The notes beneath the pieces were generated by a model. It saw only the letters and a list, made by a program, of their open reading frames with translations. It was not told where the DNA came from and did not search any database. Shown here in pieces: positions 34,662-44,812 of a DNA stretch of 64,000 nucleotides; the first letter of the stretch is position 1, and every line of letters begins with the position of its first letter. Both the position numbers and the translations under genes were made by a program. The stretch is from Psococerastis gibbosa (taxonomy: Eukaryota > Arthropoda > Insecta > Psocodea > Psocidae): the NCBI GenBank assembly GCA_963971405.1, contig OZ020489.1, forward strand, positions 39,546,539-39,610,538. The letters are read 5' to 3'.

Positions 34662-34840
34662 GATATGGAAAAAACTGGGCTTGGCGGGATTCGAACCCAC
34701 GATCTACGCCTAACCGGGGCGTCGCCTTAACCGCTGGACCACAAGCCCCGACAAGTCCAGTAAATGCCAAATCCTCTACTTATGCTCTAATTGACATGAT
34801 TCGTGTTGCTAGACAGGTTAGCACAGCTACACAACTATCT
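34662..34840 (-). repeat. tRNA-headed SINE (SINE-T), copy 2
   Basis: The antisense strand of 34677-34748 (72 nt) folds as a full tRNA. Perfect 7-bp acceptor stem GGGCTTG/CAAGCCC, A box TGGTCCAGCGG, anticodon stem ACGCC/GGCGT with loop CCGGTTA, and T-arm GTGGG-TTCGAAT-CCCGC. The loop would give anticodon GGT (Thr), but position 33 is C instead of the near-universal T. With the SINE body shared with 28410-28600, I call it a SINE rather than a functional tRNA gene. Confidence 0.65.
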
Positions 34841-34896
34841 AACCGAACAGGTCTGTGAGCTGACTTAATTGCATAAAGGCAATGCTTTATTCATTA

Positions 34897-35181
34897 CATT
34901 GTAGTATTATATGGTATATATAACACTGACATTAAATTAACTTTGGTTGAAGAGGTAACCTCCTCGTTATAACCGAAATTAGAGGATATGGAAAAAACTG
35001 GGCTTGGCGGGATTCGAACCCACGATCTACGCCTAACCGGGGCGTCGTCTTAACGTGGGTTCGAATCCCGCCAAGCCCAGTTTTTTCCATATCCTCTAAT
35101 TTCGGTTATAACGAGGAGGTTACCTCTTCAACCAAAGTTAATTTAATGTCAGTGTTATATATACCATATAATACTACAATG
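34897..35181. repeat. Perfect 128-bp inverted repeat, 29-bp spacer
   Basis: Left arm 34897-35024 and right arm 35054-35181 are exact reverse complements, as read base by base. The arms contain part of the SINE-T head. The spacer 35025-35053 is the anticodon region. Confidence 0.92.
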
Positions 35182-35346
35182 GAAGTAGCTATTCTTCACT
35201 ATTAATAGTTTCTGTTACGCGATATTTATCTGTAACTTATTGTTGAGTAACCTAGCTCATTTGTTAAACCAGTTGCTCATGTACAGCTTTCATCGTTGAA
35301 CTCTTTTTATCGGTTATATTCCACTTACTTTAGTATTGACTACTAT

Positions 35347-35505
35347 TGGCATGTCAATCCTTTTAAACAGTTCTACGAACTAATATTATCGCTGACATGT
35401 TAACTGTTAACATGTTAGTTATGACCACTCGCACTACATAAGAGCAATATCCATTTATTACTGTCCGTTAACATTCCGTCCGCCATTCTACCCATTCCAA
35501 CATTA
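35347..35505 (+). repeat. Right copy of the ~165-bp direct repeat
   Basis: Matches 34440-34610 with about ten substitutions. Confidence 0.75.
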
Positions 35506-35759
35506 TTTGCCCAGCCTTTGTAGCTATTTCGCAGACTTTTACGACGCACGATAACCCGTGCATTTCTTAGGGAAATCCCCCTTTTGAAACCTGGGCTGAA
35601 AGATTTATGGGTACCATTGAGAATCGATTGGTTTTAAATGCTTTTGTAGCAGTTCATTTTGTAGTCGTTGAGCTGGGTTAAGCTCAGCGTTTCGGGGGGG
35701 GGGGGGCACACACATAAAATCTTATGCTCCAATTGTATTACCCGATCAAAATATATATA

Positions 35760-36520
35760 TATATTCTAAGACCTGACCACGTTAAGTGGGCACTTAGAAC
35801 ACATAAGAATCGAATTAACAAAGTGTTCCAATTGCCATCCTATCGTGGTCGGGTCGGAGATTACTTCAGTCTCCTCGTTGGGTTCCGCCGAGATAGAAAT
35901 GGATTTTGGAATATTGTATCTTAAATTCCTACGTATGTGGACTGGAAGAGTGTTGTGCAGCAGACCGAAGCCCATCAAGAAGTAGACGAAGAAGTAAAAG
36001 AGGAAGATAAAAATGTCGAAGAAGTAGAAATTACCCTGGATGACTGACTTCCGCTAGTCTGGAGTTCGTAGATGGTAGGGCGTCTTGCAAAACCCAGATG
36101 TCTGGAAGAGTGTTGTGCATCAGACCGAATCCCATCAAGAAGTAGAAGAAGCAGATGAGGAAGAAAAAATGTTGAAGAAGTAGAAATGGCCCTGGATGAC
36201 TGACTTCCGCTAGTCGGGAGTTCGTAGATGGTAGGGCGTCTTGCAAAACCCAGATGACTGGAAGAGTGTTGTGCATCAGACCGAAGCTCATCAAGAAGTA
36301 GACGAAGAAGTAAAAGAGGAAGATAAAAATGTCGAAGAAGTAGAAATGAACCTTGATGGCAACTATTATTCTAGGTTATGGCTGGCTGTTCCAACTTTAA
36401 AATCTTCAATTAACCTCTTGGGTGCATTGACGGGAATTTTTCGTCTTAATCAGTGTTTGAAGAAGGTTTTCTACTGTTGGGAAAGGAAAGATAAGGGGAC
36501 AATTAGGGGAAATTGAAAAG
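35760..36520 (+). pseudogene. Tandemly repeated coding-like segment of unknown protein
   Basis: Units start near 35941, 36101 and 36257 (period ~158 bp). Units 1 and 3 encode DWKSVV(Q/H)QTEAHQEVDEE, then a run of Glu/Lys/Asp. Upstream in unit 1, 35766-35922 reads RTHKNRINKVFQLPSYRGRVGDYF. The change between GCCCATC and GCTCATC keeps the reading in units 1 and 3, while unit 2 has a frame loss. I do not recognise the family. It could be an exon fragment duplicated with its intron, or repeat translation. Confidence 0.35.
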
Positions 36521-36689
36521 CTGGTTAGCAAAGTAAATATCTGTGCATGGTGAGAGTCACAATACTGGAACGTGGTAAAGAAAAGAACACGTTCCACTTG
36601 GACGGGCAATCTGATGAAACGTGAAACCCCTTGGAGGTCTTATGTTGAATTAAGGTAACGGGGGGAGGGGAGAGTTTTATTCGTACTCC

Positions 36690-36750
36690 CCCCGCCAAGA
36701 TGACAGGGTTGCTTAAAAGCAGAAATGCTGAAAGCAGGCGTTGGAAAAAA
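36690..36750 (-). repeat. Family C fragment
   Basis: Head segment only, 'ccccgccaagatgacagggttgcttaaaagcagaaatgctgaaagcaggcgtt'. Confidence 0.6.
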
Positions 36751-37240
36751 CAACAATAGCCTACATTACAAAACACGAAAACATCGGTACAAACTGAAAA
36801 TGTATAACAAAAACTTCGAAATCTTGTCTGTCTAATGCATTTTCAAAATTTCGGGCTATTGACCTTCAGAATGCATGTAAACTATTCTGACAGTGCCACT
36901 GATTGTAAAAACCATTACGCGGTACTTCAGAAGCACAAAATTCAATTCTTTTTCAGTTGAATAACCTAGAAGAAAACTCGGGGTGAGCAGTACTCACTAA
37001 TAAATAACACATAGGTACTTCCGTAGTTAATACATAACAACCCCACCTCCCCTCCCCCTCCCCCTCTAAGACTTCTCCTGCATGACTTAATTAGTCATTA
37101 TTTATTAATATATTACTAATAAAAATTGAGTCTTTCGATTAAATACGATTCCTGGTTCGAATCCTTCCAATTCTGTACCAGATTCAAAACTCAATGAATT
37201 ATAGTCAGAGAATCGGAAGGCCCCACAGAGTTATTTTCCT

Positions 37241-37525
37241 GACACCAGCATTTAGCATTTCTGCTTAAAGCAACCCTGTCAACATGGCGGGGGGAGTAAG
37301 TATGTTTATTAAGTTGAGGCATCCTAAGGGTCGACTCCTTAACTAGAGAGAAGGGGATTTGAATTTGGAGGTGACCAGGACTCGACACGCACTGTCTGGT
37401 ATAGTCTCAGCGCGTTGTCATGCTCCACCATGTTCCCATGCCAACGCTGTGCACACTACCAAGTTTGTCGCAGTTTGGAACAGGATCTGTTCTCGTGGAC
37501 TCAACTTGGTATGGCTGTTGCCAGG
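37241..37525 (+). repeat. Family C repeat
   Basis: Head and body, with the middle segment shortened. Ends 'caacttggtatggctgttgcc', then a C-run. Confidence 0.65.
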
Positions 37526-37529
37526 CCCC

Positions 37530-38177
37530 CCCCCCCCCCCCCTCAGAGTGGCAGGTCTCTCCTTTCACGTTCACTTCTAGATCTACCAAAGTCCGATAAG
37601 TACATGTCATCTAGTGAGCAAAGCCGCAAATGGACGAATCAAAAACTACAACAAAATCCTTTTAGGCGTCGAAAATAAAACGGAAAGATGAGAGCAAAGT
37701 AGAGGATGGATAGATAATGTTTATATATGGGCAAAGTATTAGGAGGTGAGGCATTGAGGAGGTAGGCAGGAAGGATGTGGGGTCTTCAGAAAAGGAAAGA
37801 GGTTTTCCTGGTAGTTTACCCTCAAGCTTCCGTTTAGTATCCTTTCTCCAAAATAAAATTATTCCTCACTTTTTTAACCTATTTAAGCTTGTCGCGGCCT
37901 TTTGATGAAGACGGAAGCTAAGTGCTGTCTTCAAATGTACAACAATTCAAATGTGAGCAACTCAAAGCAAGTCTTGGACTAGAATCTGCTTACTTAATTT
38001 AAGCTGCTTCTGTATGCCATTAAGAGCCTTCGCCATTGCATCCACTTCATTACACCACTCTACTTTGGACGCAACCTTACTTCAAAAACTGGGGTGATCT
38101 TTTGGGGGTGGTTACATAAAGAAGATATATATAAGGGGAAGAATTTGATATAAGTACAAATTAGTGGGGTTATACGA
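37530..38177. other. No supportable gene
   Basis: No recognised motif or repeat. Confidence 0.4.
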
Positions 38178-38417
38178 ATTTTAATAAATAAATAAATAAA
38201 TAAATAAATATTGACTTTTTGTTCTATTACTAAGGCGGGGTTTCCACATACGTCAATCGTCAATGGTAAATGTGATATTGACGTTTTAGCAGACATTAAA
38301 GACATACTAAAAATGTCTGCTACTACGTCAAACCCATATTTACCATTGACCATTGACGTATGTGAAAACCCCGCCTAATAAGCCAACCTGGCGGAGTTAG
38401 GGCTATAAGGCCTCTCT
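38178..38417 (-). repeat. SINE-1 copy hit by two MITEs
   Basis: TAAA-repeat end at 38178-38210, then 'gactttttgttctattac', an H2 MITE, 'taagccaacctggcggagttagggct', and the H1 MITE at CTCTCTTA. Confidence 0.7.
38234..38375. mobile_element. Harbinger-type hairpin MITE (group H2), 142 bp
   Basis: GGCGGGGTTTCCACATACGTCAA at the left and its near-complement at the right, with inner GACGTTTTAGCAGACATTAA arms. TAA on both sides (38231-38233, 38376-38378). Sits inside SINE-1. Confidence 0.8.
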
Positions 38418-38419
38418 TA

Positions 38420-38807
38420 GGTGCCCATTCCATTGACCGGCTAGGGCTATTTCCAAAAACGGCGACGTGGTAGCAGACATTCAAGACATAGCTAGGTGGC
38501 GTTTCCAACGACCTAGCATTGCAGAATTGACGGAAATGTTTATTTTCCTCTATGCCATAGTTAAAATTGATCAATGATCATACATTAAAATCACAAACAA
38601 ACAAACTTAAATTAAAAAATGGCGTCATGGGATATGTTAAGTACAAACATTTTAATAGATTTCTATAAAAAGAAAAATTCTAATTTCCGTCAATGTCATT
38701 TGCATTCTGCAATGCGAGGTCGGCGGAAACGCCACCTAAGTCTTGAATGTCTGCTACCACGTCACCGTTTTTGGAAATAGCCCTAGCCGATCAATGGAAT
38801 GGGCGCC
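38420..38807. mobile_element. Harbinger-type MITE (group H1), 388 bp
   Basis: Ends GGTGCCCATTCCATTGACCGG and its complement. Subterminal GACGTGGTAGCAGACATTCA arms, and a central AATTGATCAATGATCA block with 'aaaatggcgtcatgggatatg'. Target duplication TTA (38417-38419, 38808-38810). No transposase frame. Other members: 51540-51921, 53619-54004, 60204-60578. Confidence 0.82.
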
Positions 38808-38810
38808 TTA

Positions 38811-40000
38811 ATAGTAATATAGGCCTAGTCTAGCCTGCCTACCCTTACTTAGCTATAGATTTTACAAAACTAACAAAGGATTCCTTATGTTCATATTGCT
38901 GCAATCAGAGGGGTCCGGGGATCTCCATGAACCATGTGTTACTATGCTCGAGGCTGAGGAGGGGGGGGGGGGCAAAGCCTTAAAAGGGGCTGGAGGGGGG
39001 CAAGATGGACTGTGTCCCCGCCAACTTTACGCCTGGTACTTAGATAGAATTATAATACATTTGATATGATTTGATTTGATCCTTTCCTTTCTAGCCTGTT
39101 GCATTGTACAAGAGATAATTTGACCGTTAAAAAAATAAAAATGAAATCCAATTTCGCGGGAAGTATTGTTCGTCAAGCCATGAATTACTATAGTAGGTAT
39201 ACTCAAAACGTGCCAGGACATATAACACAGGGTTGTTGCTTAAAGCAGAAATGCTGAAAGCGGTGATGCTGGAAAACAAAACAAAAATCTATCGGACAAA
39301 AAGAATGAATGACACGAAAGCGTTTAGGACCACTGCTTACGCCAAAAACTTACGAAAGCTTACGAAAGAGAAAAACTGGAACACAAAATAGGTACGGAAC
39401 GATTGTTGTAAGTTGAGGGGCGTCTCCCTATGATACAATATAATATATGGACTACATATGGCTCGAAAACTGTGGAACAAAGGGCTAGTCAGTCGTGTCA
39501 GCAATTTCTTTGTATAGGGGTTGTTGAGCTGATCAGTATTCGTGGCACAAGACTGATGGCTTCCCCGCCGGAATGTCTGAGAGCACTTTTCAACACCTCC
39601 CGCCCCCCCTCTCTCTCTCCACCCACACAACTTTCTAGTTTGCAAGAAAATGAATGCCTGCATTTGTCATACAGAGTCACCATAAATAAAAATAAATTAT
39701 GCGTTTAACCTCTTATTGTAGAAGGAAAAATCAACATATATTGTAGAAGAAGAAGAAGAAGAAGAGGAAGAGGTGGAAGAAGAGGAGGAAGAAGAAGAAG
39801 AAGAGGAAGAAGAACAAGAAGAAGAAGAACAAGAACAAGAAGAAGAAGAAGAAGAGGATCCTCTTTATTGGTAAAAAAAAAGTACTATTTTTTAAGTGCG
39901 ACTTAACGTCCATCATACCCTCCAATTAAAAAAAAAAAAAAAAATACGGTATATATTGATATCCATTCACAGTTTCACTCCTGCAAATAGATTTCCACAA
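38811..40000. other. No gene; microsatellites
   Basis: G-run at 38961-38972, a GAA/GAG microsatellite at 39746-39857, an A-run near 39928, and a family C head fragment at 39230-39270. The open frames at 39337-39708 have no recognised content. Confidence 0.5.
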
Positions 40001-42330
40001 AAATAAAAAGATTTAAAAATAAAGTGTTTAGGCGATGACGAACAAGTGGACTTGACAGTTGGTGGGAAAGTTTCCAGATATTTGAGCGAAATGAAATAGA
40101 CCGCGGGTGTTTTTTACCTGCCACACGGATATACAAAATATTTTATGATACAGCCCATATCCCAGCAAGATTTTGTGGGTCAAACATTCAAGTTTCCCAT
40201 CACAAAATTTTGTAATATCTTATTACATATTATATTCATACCAACAGCATATACAATTTAATACTAATAATACAAATACCCCAAGACAATGGCCCGTGTG
40301 CGGTTTGACGTGTTGGTTACCTATCTAAAGAACCGGTCCGAGTTCACTCGAACATGCTTTCCAATTTATCAAAATTACTAGATAGAGAAAATTAGTAATT
40401 TTATGGCAAATATTTTTCCTATGGTTAAATTTCTGATGTCTCGGGAGGGGGGGGGGGGGCGGTTGTCCACCTGACGTCACTGGAAGTGAGGTAAATTCTC
40501 GATAGGTCAAACAAACACATTAATTACCACACAGCAATAATGGCAGGGCATGCAATGCATTTGAGCGCGAATTTTCTATCATTTTTTTCAAAAAATAATT
40601 TTTTGGGCAAAACCAAATATTTTTTTGGGAAAGCAACCTATCCGGTTTCGTTACTCAATTTAACACCTAAAACATGCTTGAAGGTAGAAATCATCGATAG
40701 AAAGGTTTCGCATTTTTTAGTCATTTTTTCATTAAAATTTAGTTATTTTTATTTTTTTACCCCCAGAAGCAAACTATCGAGGGGCAAGCGACCCCCCGCA
40801 TTTTATCAACATTAATAACGACTACAATCTACGAGAATTTAAAAGAAATCGTTGGAGCCATTTTTGAGAAATAATTTTTTTTAGACGTTTTTTTGGAGTT
40901 TTTTGAAAATAAAACCCCCCCCAAATTGAGTTAGCCCAAAAAAAAAATGGTCCCGAGGTATGATTTTTGTGAACCTACATGCCAAATTTGACTCAAATCC
41001 ACTTAATAGTTTGCCCGGAAATCGACGAACAGACAGACCGACCGACAGACCGACCGACAGACAGACATTTTGTAAAAACCACTTTTTTGGGTTCCTGGGA
41101 CCTCAAAACGTGTAAATCCGTTGAAATCTCGGAATCGAAAATTTCGACCATCACAAAGCTTTCCTTTATACTACGTATAAATTGGAAAGCAAAAATAAAA
41201 AGATTTAAAAATAAAGTGTTTAGGCGATGACGAACAAGTGGACTTGACAGTTGGTGGGAAAGTTTCCAGATATTTGAGCGAAATGAAATAGACCGCGGGT
41301 GTTTTTTACCTGCCACACGGATATACAAAATATTTTATGATACTGCCCATATCCCAGCAAGATTTTGTGGGTCAAACATTCAAGTTTCCCATCACAAAAT
41401 TTTGTAACATCTTATTACATATTATATTCATACCAACAGCATATACAATTTAATACTAATAATACAAATACCCCAAGACAATTGCCCGTGTGCGGTTTGA
41501 CGTGTTGGTTACCTATCTAAAGAACCGGTCCGAGTTTAATCGAACATGCATTCCAATTTATCAAAATTACTAGATAGAGAAAATGAGTAATTTCATGGTA
41601 AATAATTTTCCTATGGTTAAATTTCCGATATCTCGGGGGGGTTGTCGTCACCAACACATTACCACACAGCAATACTGGCAGGGCACGCAATGCATTTGAG
41701 CGTGAATTTTCAATAATTTCTTTTAAAAAAACAATTTTTTTTACAAAACCAAATACTTTTTTGGGAAAGCAACCTATCCGGTTTCGTTACTCAATTTAAC
41801 ACCTAAAACATACCTGAAGGTAGAAATAATCGATAGAAAGGTGTCGCAGAAAAATTATTTTTTTTAGTCATTTTTCATTAAATTTAGTCATTTTTATTTT
41901 TTTACCCCCCGAAGCAAACTATCAAGGGGCAAGCGACCCCCCGCATTTTATCAACATTAACAACAACTACAATATATGTGAATTTAAATGAAATCGTTGC
42001 AGCCGTTTTTGGGAAATAATGTTTTTTGGCGTTTTTTTGAAGTTTTTTGAAAATAAAAACCCCCCAGTTGAGTTAGCCCAAAATAAAAAAAAATGGTCCC
42101 GAGGTATGATTTTTGTGAACCAACATGCCGAATTTCATCAAAATTGACCGAGTAGTTTGCCCGGAAATCGACGAACAGACAGGCAGACAGACAGACAGAC
42201 ATTCCGTAAAAACCACTTTTTTTGGGTTCCTGGGACCTTAAAACGTGTAAATCCGCTGAAATCTCGGAATCGAAAATTTCGACCGTCACAAAGCTTTCCT
42301 TTTACTACGTATAAATTGGAAAGCAACAAA
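40001..42330 (+). repeat. Tandem duplication, two ~1.19-kb units each with a family A copy
   Basis: Unit 1 40001-41190 and unit 2 41191-42330. Each has a ~320-bp spacer ('gtgtttaggcgatgacgaacaagtgg' to 'gcggtttgacgtgttggttacc'), nearly identical in both, followed by a family A element (40322-41192, 41520-42330). The second family A has lost part of its G-run region. The frames with 'CLSVC' peptides are the CAGA repeat. Confidence 0.85.
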
Positions 42331-42707
42331 TAAAAACACATGAAATGCGTCCAGTATCAAATGCTAAATAATAAAAACGAAAGCACAATGTAGACAAGGT
42401 CGTTTTAATTGGAGGGGGTGGTATTCTTTATATGCCTCCTTTAGCTAAGATTGGCGATCATTATGGCAATTTGGACCACCAGATAATATATGAATGGTAT
42501 TCTTTGCCCTATCCCCCCACATTGACAATAGTTCCTATAGGGGGGGGGGGGGGCTCTCCGCAATTATTTCCAAGCTGGCGACATTAATGTCATTGTTTCT
42601 CTCTTCTGCTCATCCGTGCAGACACAAATGAGCATTGTACAGGGTGGATGGCCCATCATGCAGTCTTACTACATACTAATACCACTAATGTATTGTATAG
42701 TTTTAAA
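42331..42707. other. No supportable gene
   Basis: Contains a G-run at 42541-42553; no family recognised. Confidence 0.4.
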
Positions 42708-42709
42708 TT

Positions 42710-43712
42710 TTTGCTTTCCAATTTATACGTAGTATAACGAAAGCTTTGTGATGGTCAAAATTTTCGATTCCGAGATTTCGACGGATTTACACGTTTTGAG
42801 GTCCCAAGAACCCAAAAAAGTGGTTTTCACGAAATGTCTGTCTGTCGGTCTGTCTGTTCGTCGATTTGTGGGCAAACTACACAGTGCATTTTTATGGAAT
42901 TCGGCATATTGGTTTATAAAAATCATACCTTGGGACTATTTTTTTTATTTTGGGCTAACTCAATTTGGGGGGGGTTTTATTCTCAAAAAACTCCAAAAAA
43001 AAAACGTATAAAAAATTATTCCTCAAAAACGGCTCCAACGATTTCTTTTAAACTCACACATATTGTAGTCGTTATTAGTGTTAACAAAATGCAGGGGCCG
43101 CTTGCCCCTTGATAGTTTGCTTCGGGGGGTAAAAAAATAAAAATAACTAAATTTTAATGAAAAATGACTAAAAAATAATTTTTCTGCGAATCCTTTCTAT
43201 CGCTGATTTCTACCTTCAGGCATGTTTTTGGTGTTAAAAAGAGTAACGAAACCGGCCAGGTTGCTTTCCCAAAAAAGTTTTAAGGAAAAAAATGTTTTTT
43301 TGAAAAAATGAATGAAAATTCAGGGTCAAATGCATTGCGTGCCCTGCCATTATTACTGTGGGGTAATGTGTTGGTCTGACTGTTCTGGAATATGCAATGA
43401 CATCGAATAATTCAGTGCTTTGGGATAGGTGATATCCTAGGCGACTGCCTTGGGTCCTTGGGTTCCGGACCGCCTCCCTCCCTTCCCAAATGGTTACAGA
43501 TTACAGTAGATAGAATGGAGTTTTAAAGATTTTTAAATTTATTGAGGTTACCTTACCTCCAGTGACGTCAGGTGGACACACACACCCCCCCCCCCCCCGA
43601 GATATCCGAAATGAAACCATAGAAAATTATTTACCATGAAATTACTTATTTTCTCTATCTAATAGTTGATAAATTGGAAAGCATGTTCGAGTAAACTCGG
43701 ACCGGTTCTTTA
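42710..43712 (-). repeat. Family A element, near complete, reverse
   Basis: From 'tttgctttccaatttatacgtagtat' through the TCTG repeat and 'cgggg' block to 'gcatgttcgagtaaactcggaccggttctt'. It faces the two direct copies at 40-42.3 kb. Confidence 0.75.
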
Positions 43713-44184
43713 TCAATGAATCCATAATGTAAACTGTTATTTTTGGAGGAATATATTTTACTTTACTTTACTTTACCGTAATTTATGTGCAATATTTTGT
43801 ACCAATCCGAAAGATATAGCGCTGCGCAAATCCTGGTGTCTTTAATACTGAGGTCCTGAGGCGAATGGATCCAGCAACCGAGTGGCTGGCAATTAAAAAA
43901 CGGAAACTAAAACACTTGATGAGGAACGAAAAGTGATGGACAGAGGTCTCCCGGCAGAAGAAGAACATACTAGTTGAAAAACCTGAGTGGTTTGGCAAGA
44001 GCACGATTTCCCTTTACAGATCAGCAGTCTCCAAAGTTCCATATTGCCATGGTGGTTTAATAATCTGCCGTCGAATAGAAGTCTAACTGCACTCGTGTAA
44101 AAAAAAATTGATAGCGGGAGGTCAGAAACGGTAAATAATAGAATTCAATAACAGTAAATATATTGATAACAGGATATAGCCAGC

Positions 44185-44545
44185 AGCCTTACCATGTCGA
44201 TTCCATGACAGCAGAACATGTTTCAAACTGCGGCAAACTTGGCGGTGTGCACAGGGTTGGCAGGGGAACATGGTGGGACATGATAACGCTGAGACTATAC
44301 TTGTCTACGTGTGTGTCCTGGTCACCTCCGATTTAATCGTGTGACTTTGCCATGTTCCCCAAGCGGTTCGAAACCCACTGAGATAATCAGGAGGTCCACC
44401 CTGTCAGTCAACCCCCTTTCCCCGAGATGAAAGAGTCTGCTTCTGCCCTCAAGTTAACAAACAGACTCACTCCCCCTGCCAGACTGACAGGGTTGCTTAA
44501 AGCAGAAATGCTAAAAGCAGGCGTTGGCAACAACAACAGGATATA
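44185..44545 (-). repeat. Family C repeat
   Basis: Full-length reverse copy ending 'ggcgttggcaacaacaacagg', just upstream of DUF1397 copy 1. Confidence 0.75.
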
Positions 44546-44701
44546 GAAATAATTTCTTTTAGAATATGAGCAAATCGTATCATATTGTGTCCGCCATGCG
44601 ATGGGTTCAAAGTTTATCTATTGAAGTTTCCCGCTAGTAAGCATAAACAGCTAGTTTTAAATAAGGACTAAATGAGACATGAACTGTAATTAAAAAAAAT
44701 C

Positions 44702-44708
44702 TATATAA
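44702..44708 (+). promoter_or_regulatory. Candidate TATA box of DUF1397 copy 1
   Basis: TATATAA sits 105 bp upstream of the ATG and runs into an inverted repeat at 44707-44725 (AACGGTTA, 3-bp spacer, TAACCGTT). The spacing suits a 5' UTR of about 75 bp. Motif match only. Confidence 0.3.
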
Positions 44709-44812
44709 CGGTTAAGATAACCGTTTGTTGGTTAGTTCTGAACTGTTCTTCTCAGAGGAAGTACAAAATTAAATTTATTTCTTAGCCGAAAAATTCTATT
44801 CATCGCACCAAA

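Noticed and set aside
34677-34748. Functional tRNA-Thr(GGT) gene on the minus strand
   Set aside because: Fold is good, but position 33 is C and the sequence continues into a body shared with another copy, so it is better explained as a SINE head.
39731-39925. 64-codon Phe/Leu-rich antisense frame
   Set aside because: Translation of the GAA/GAG microsatellite.
42425-42540. Possible second cox1 NUMT ('cctcctttagcta' shared with 33.18 kb; 'GPPDN')
   Set aside because: Only a 13-bp match and a five-residue resemblance; flanking residues do not follow cox1 order.
40979-43112. Several frames encoding 'CLSVC' and 'TDRPTDRP' peptides
   Set aside because: They translate the CAGA/TCTG microsatellite of family A in different copies and frames; no conserved start or length.
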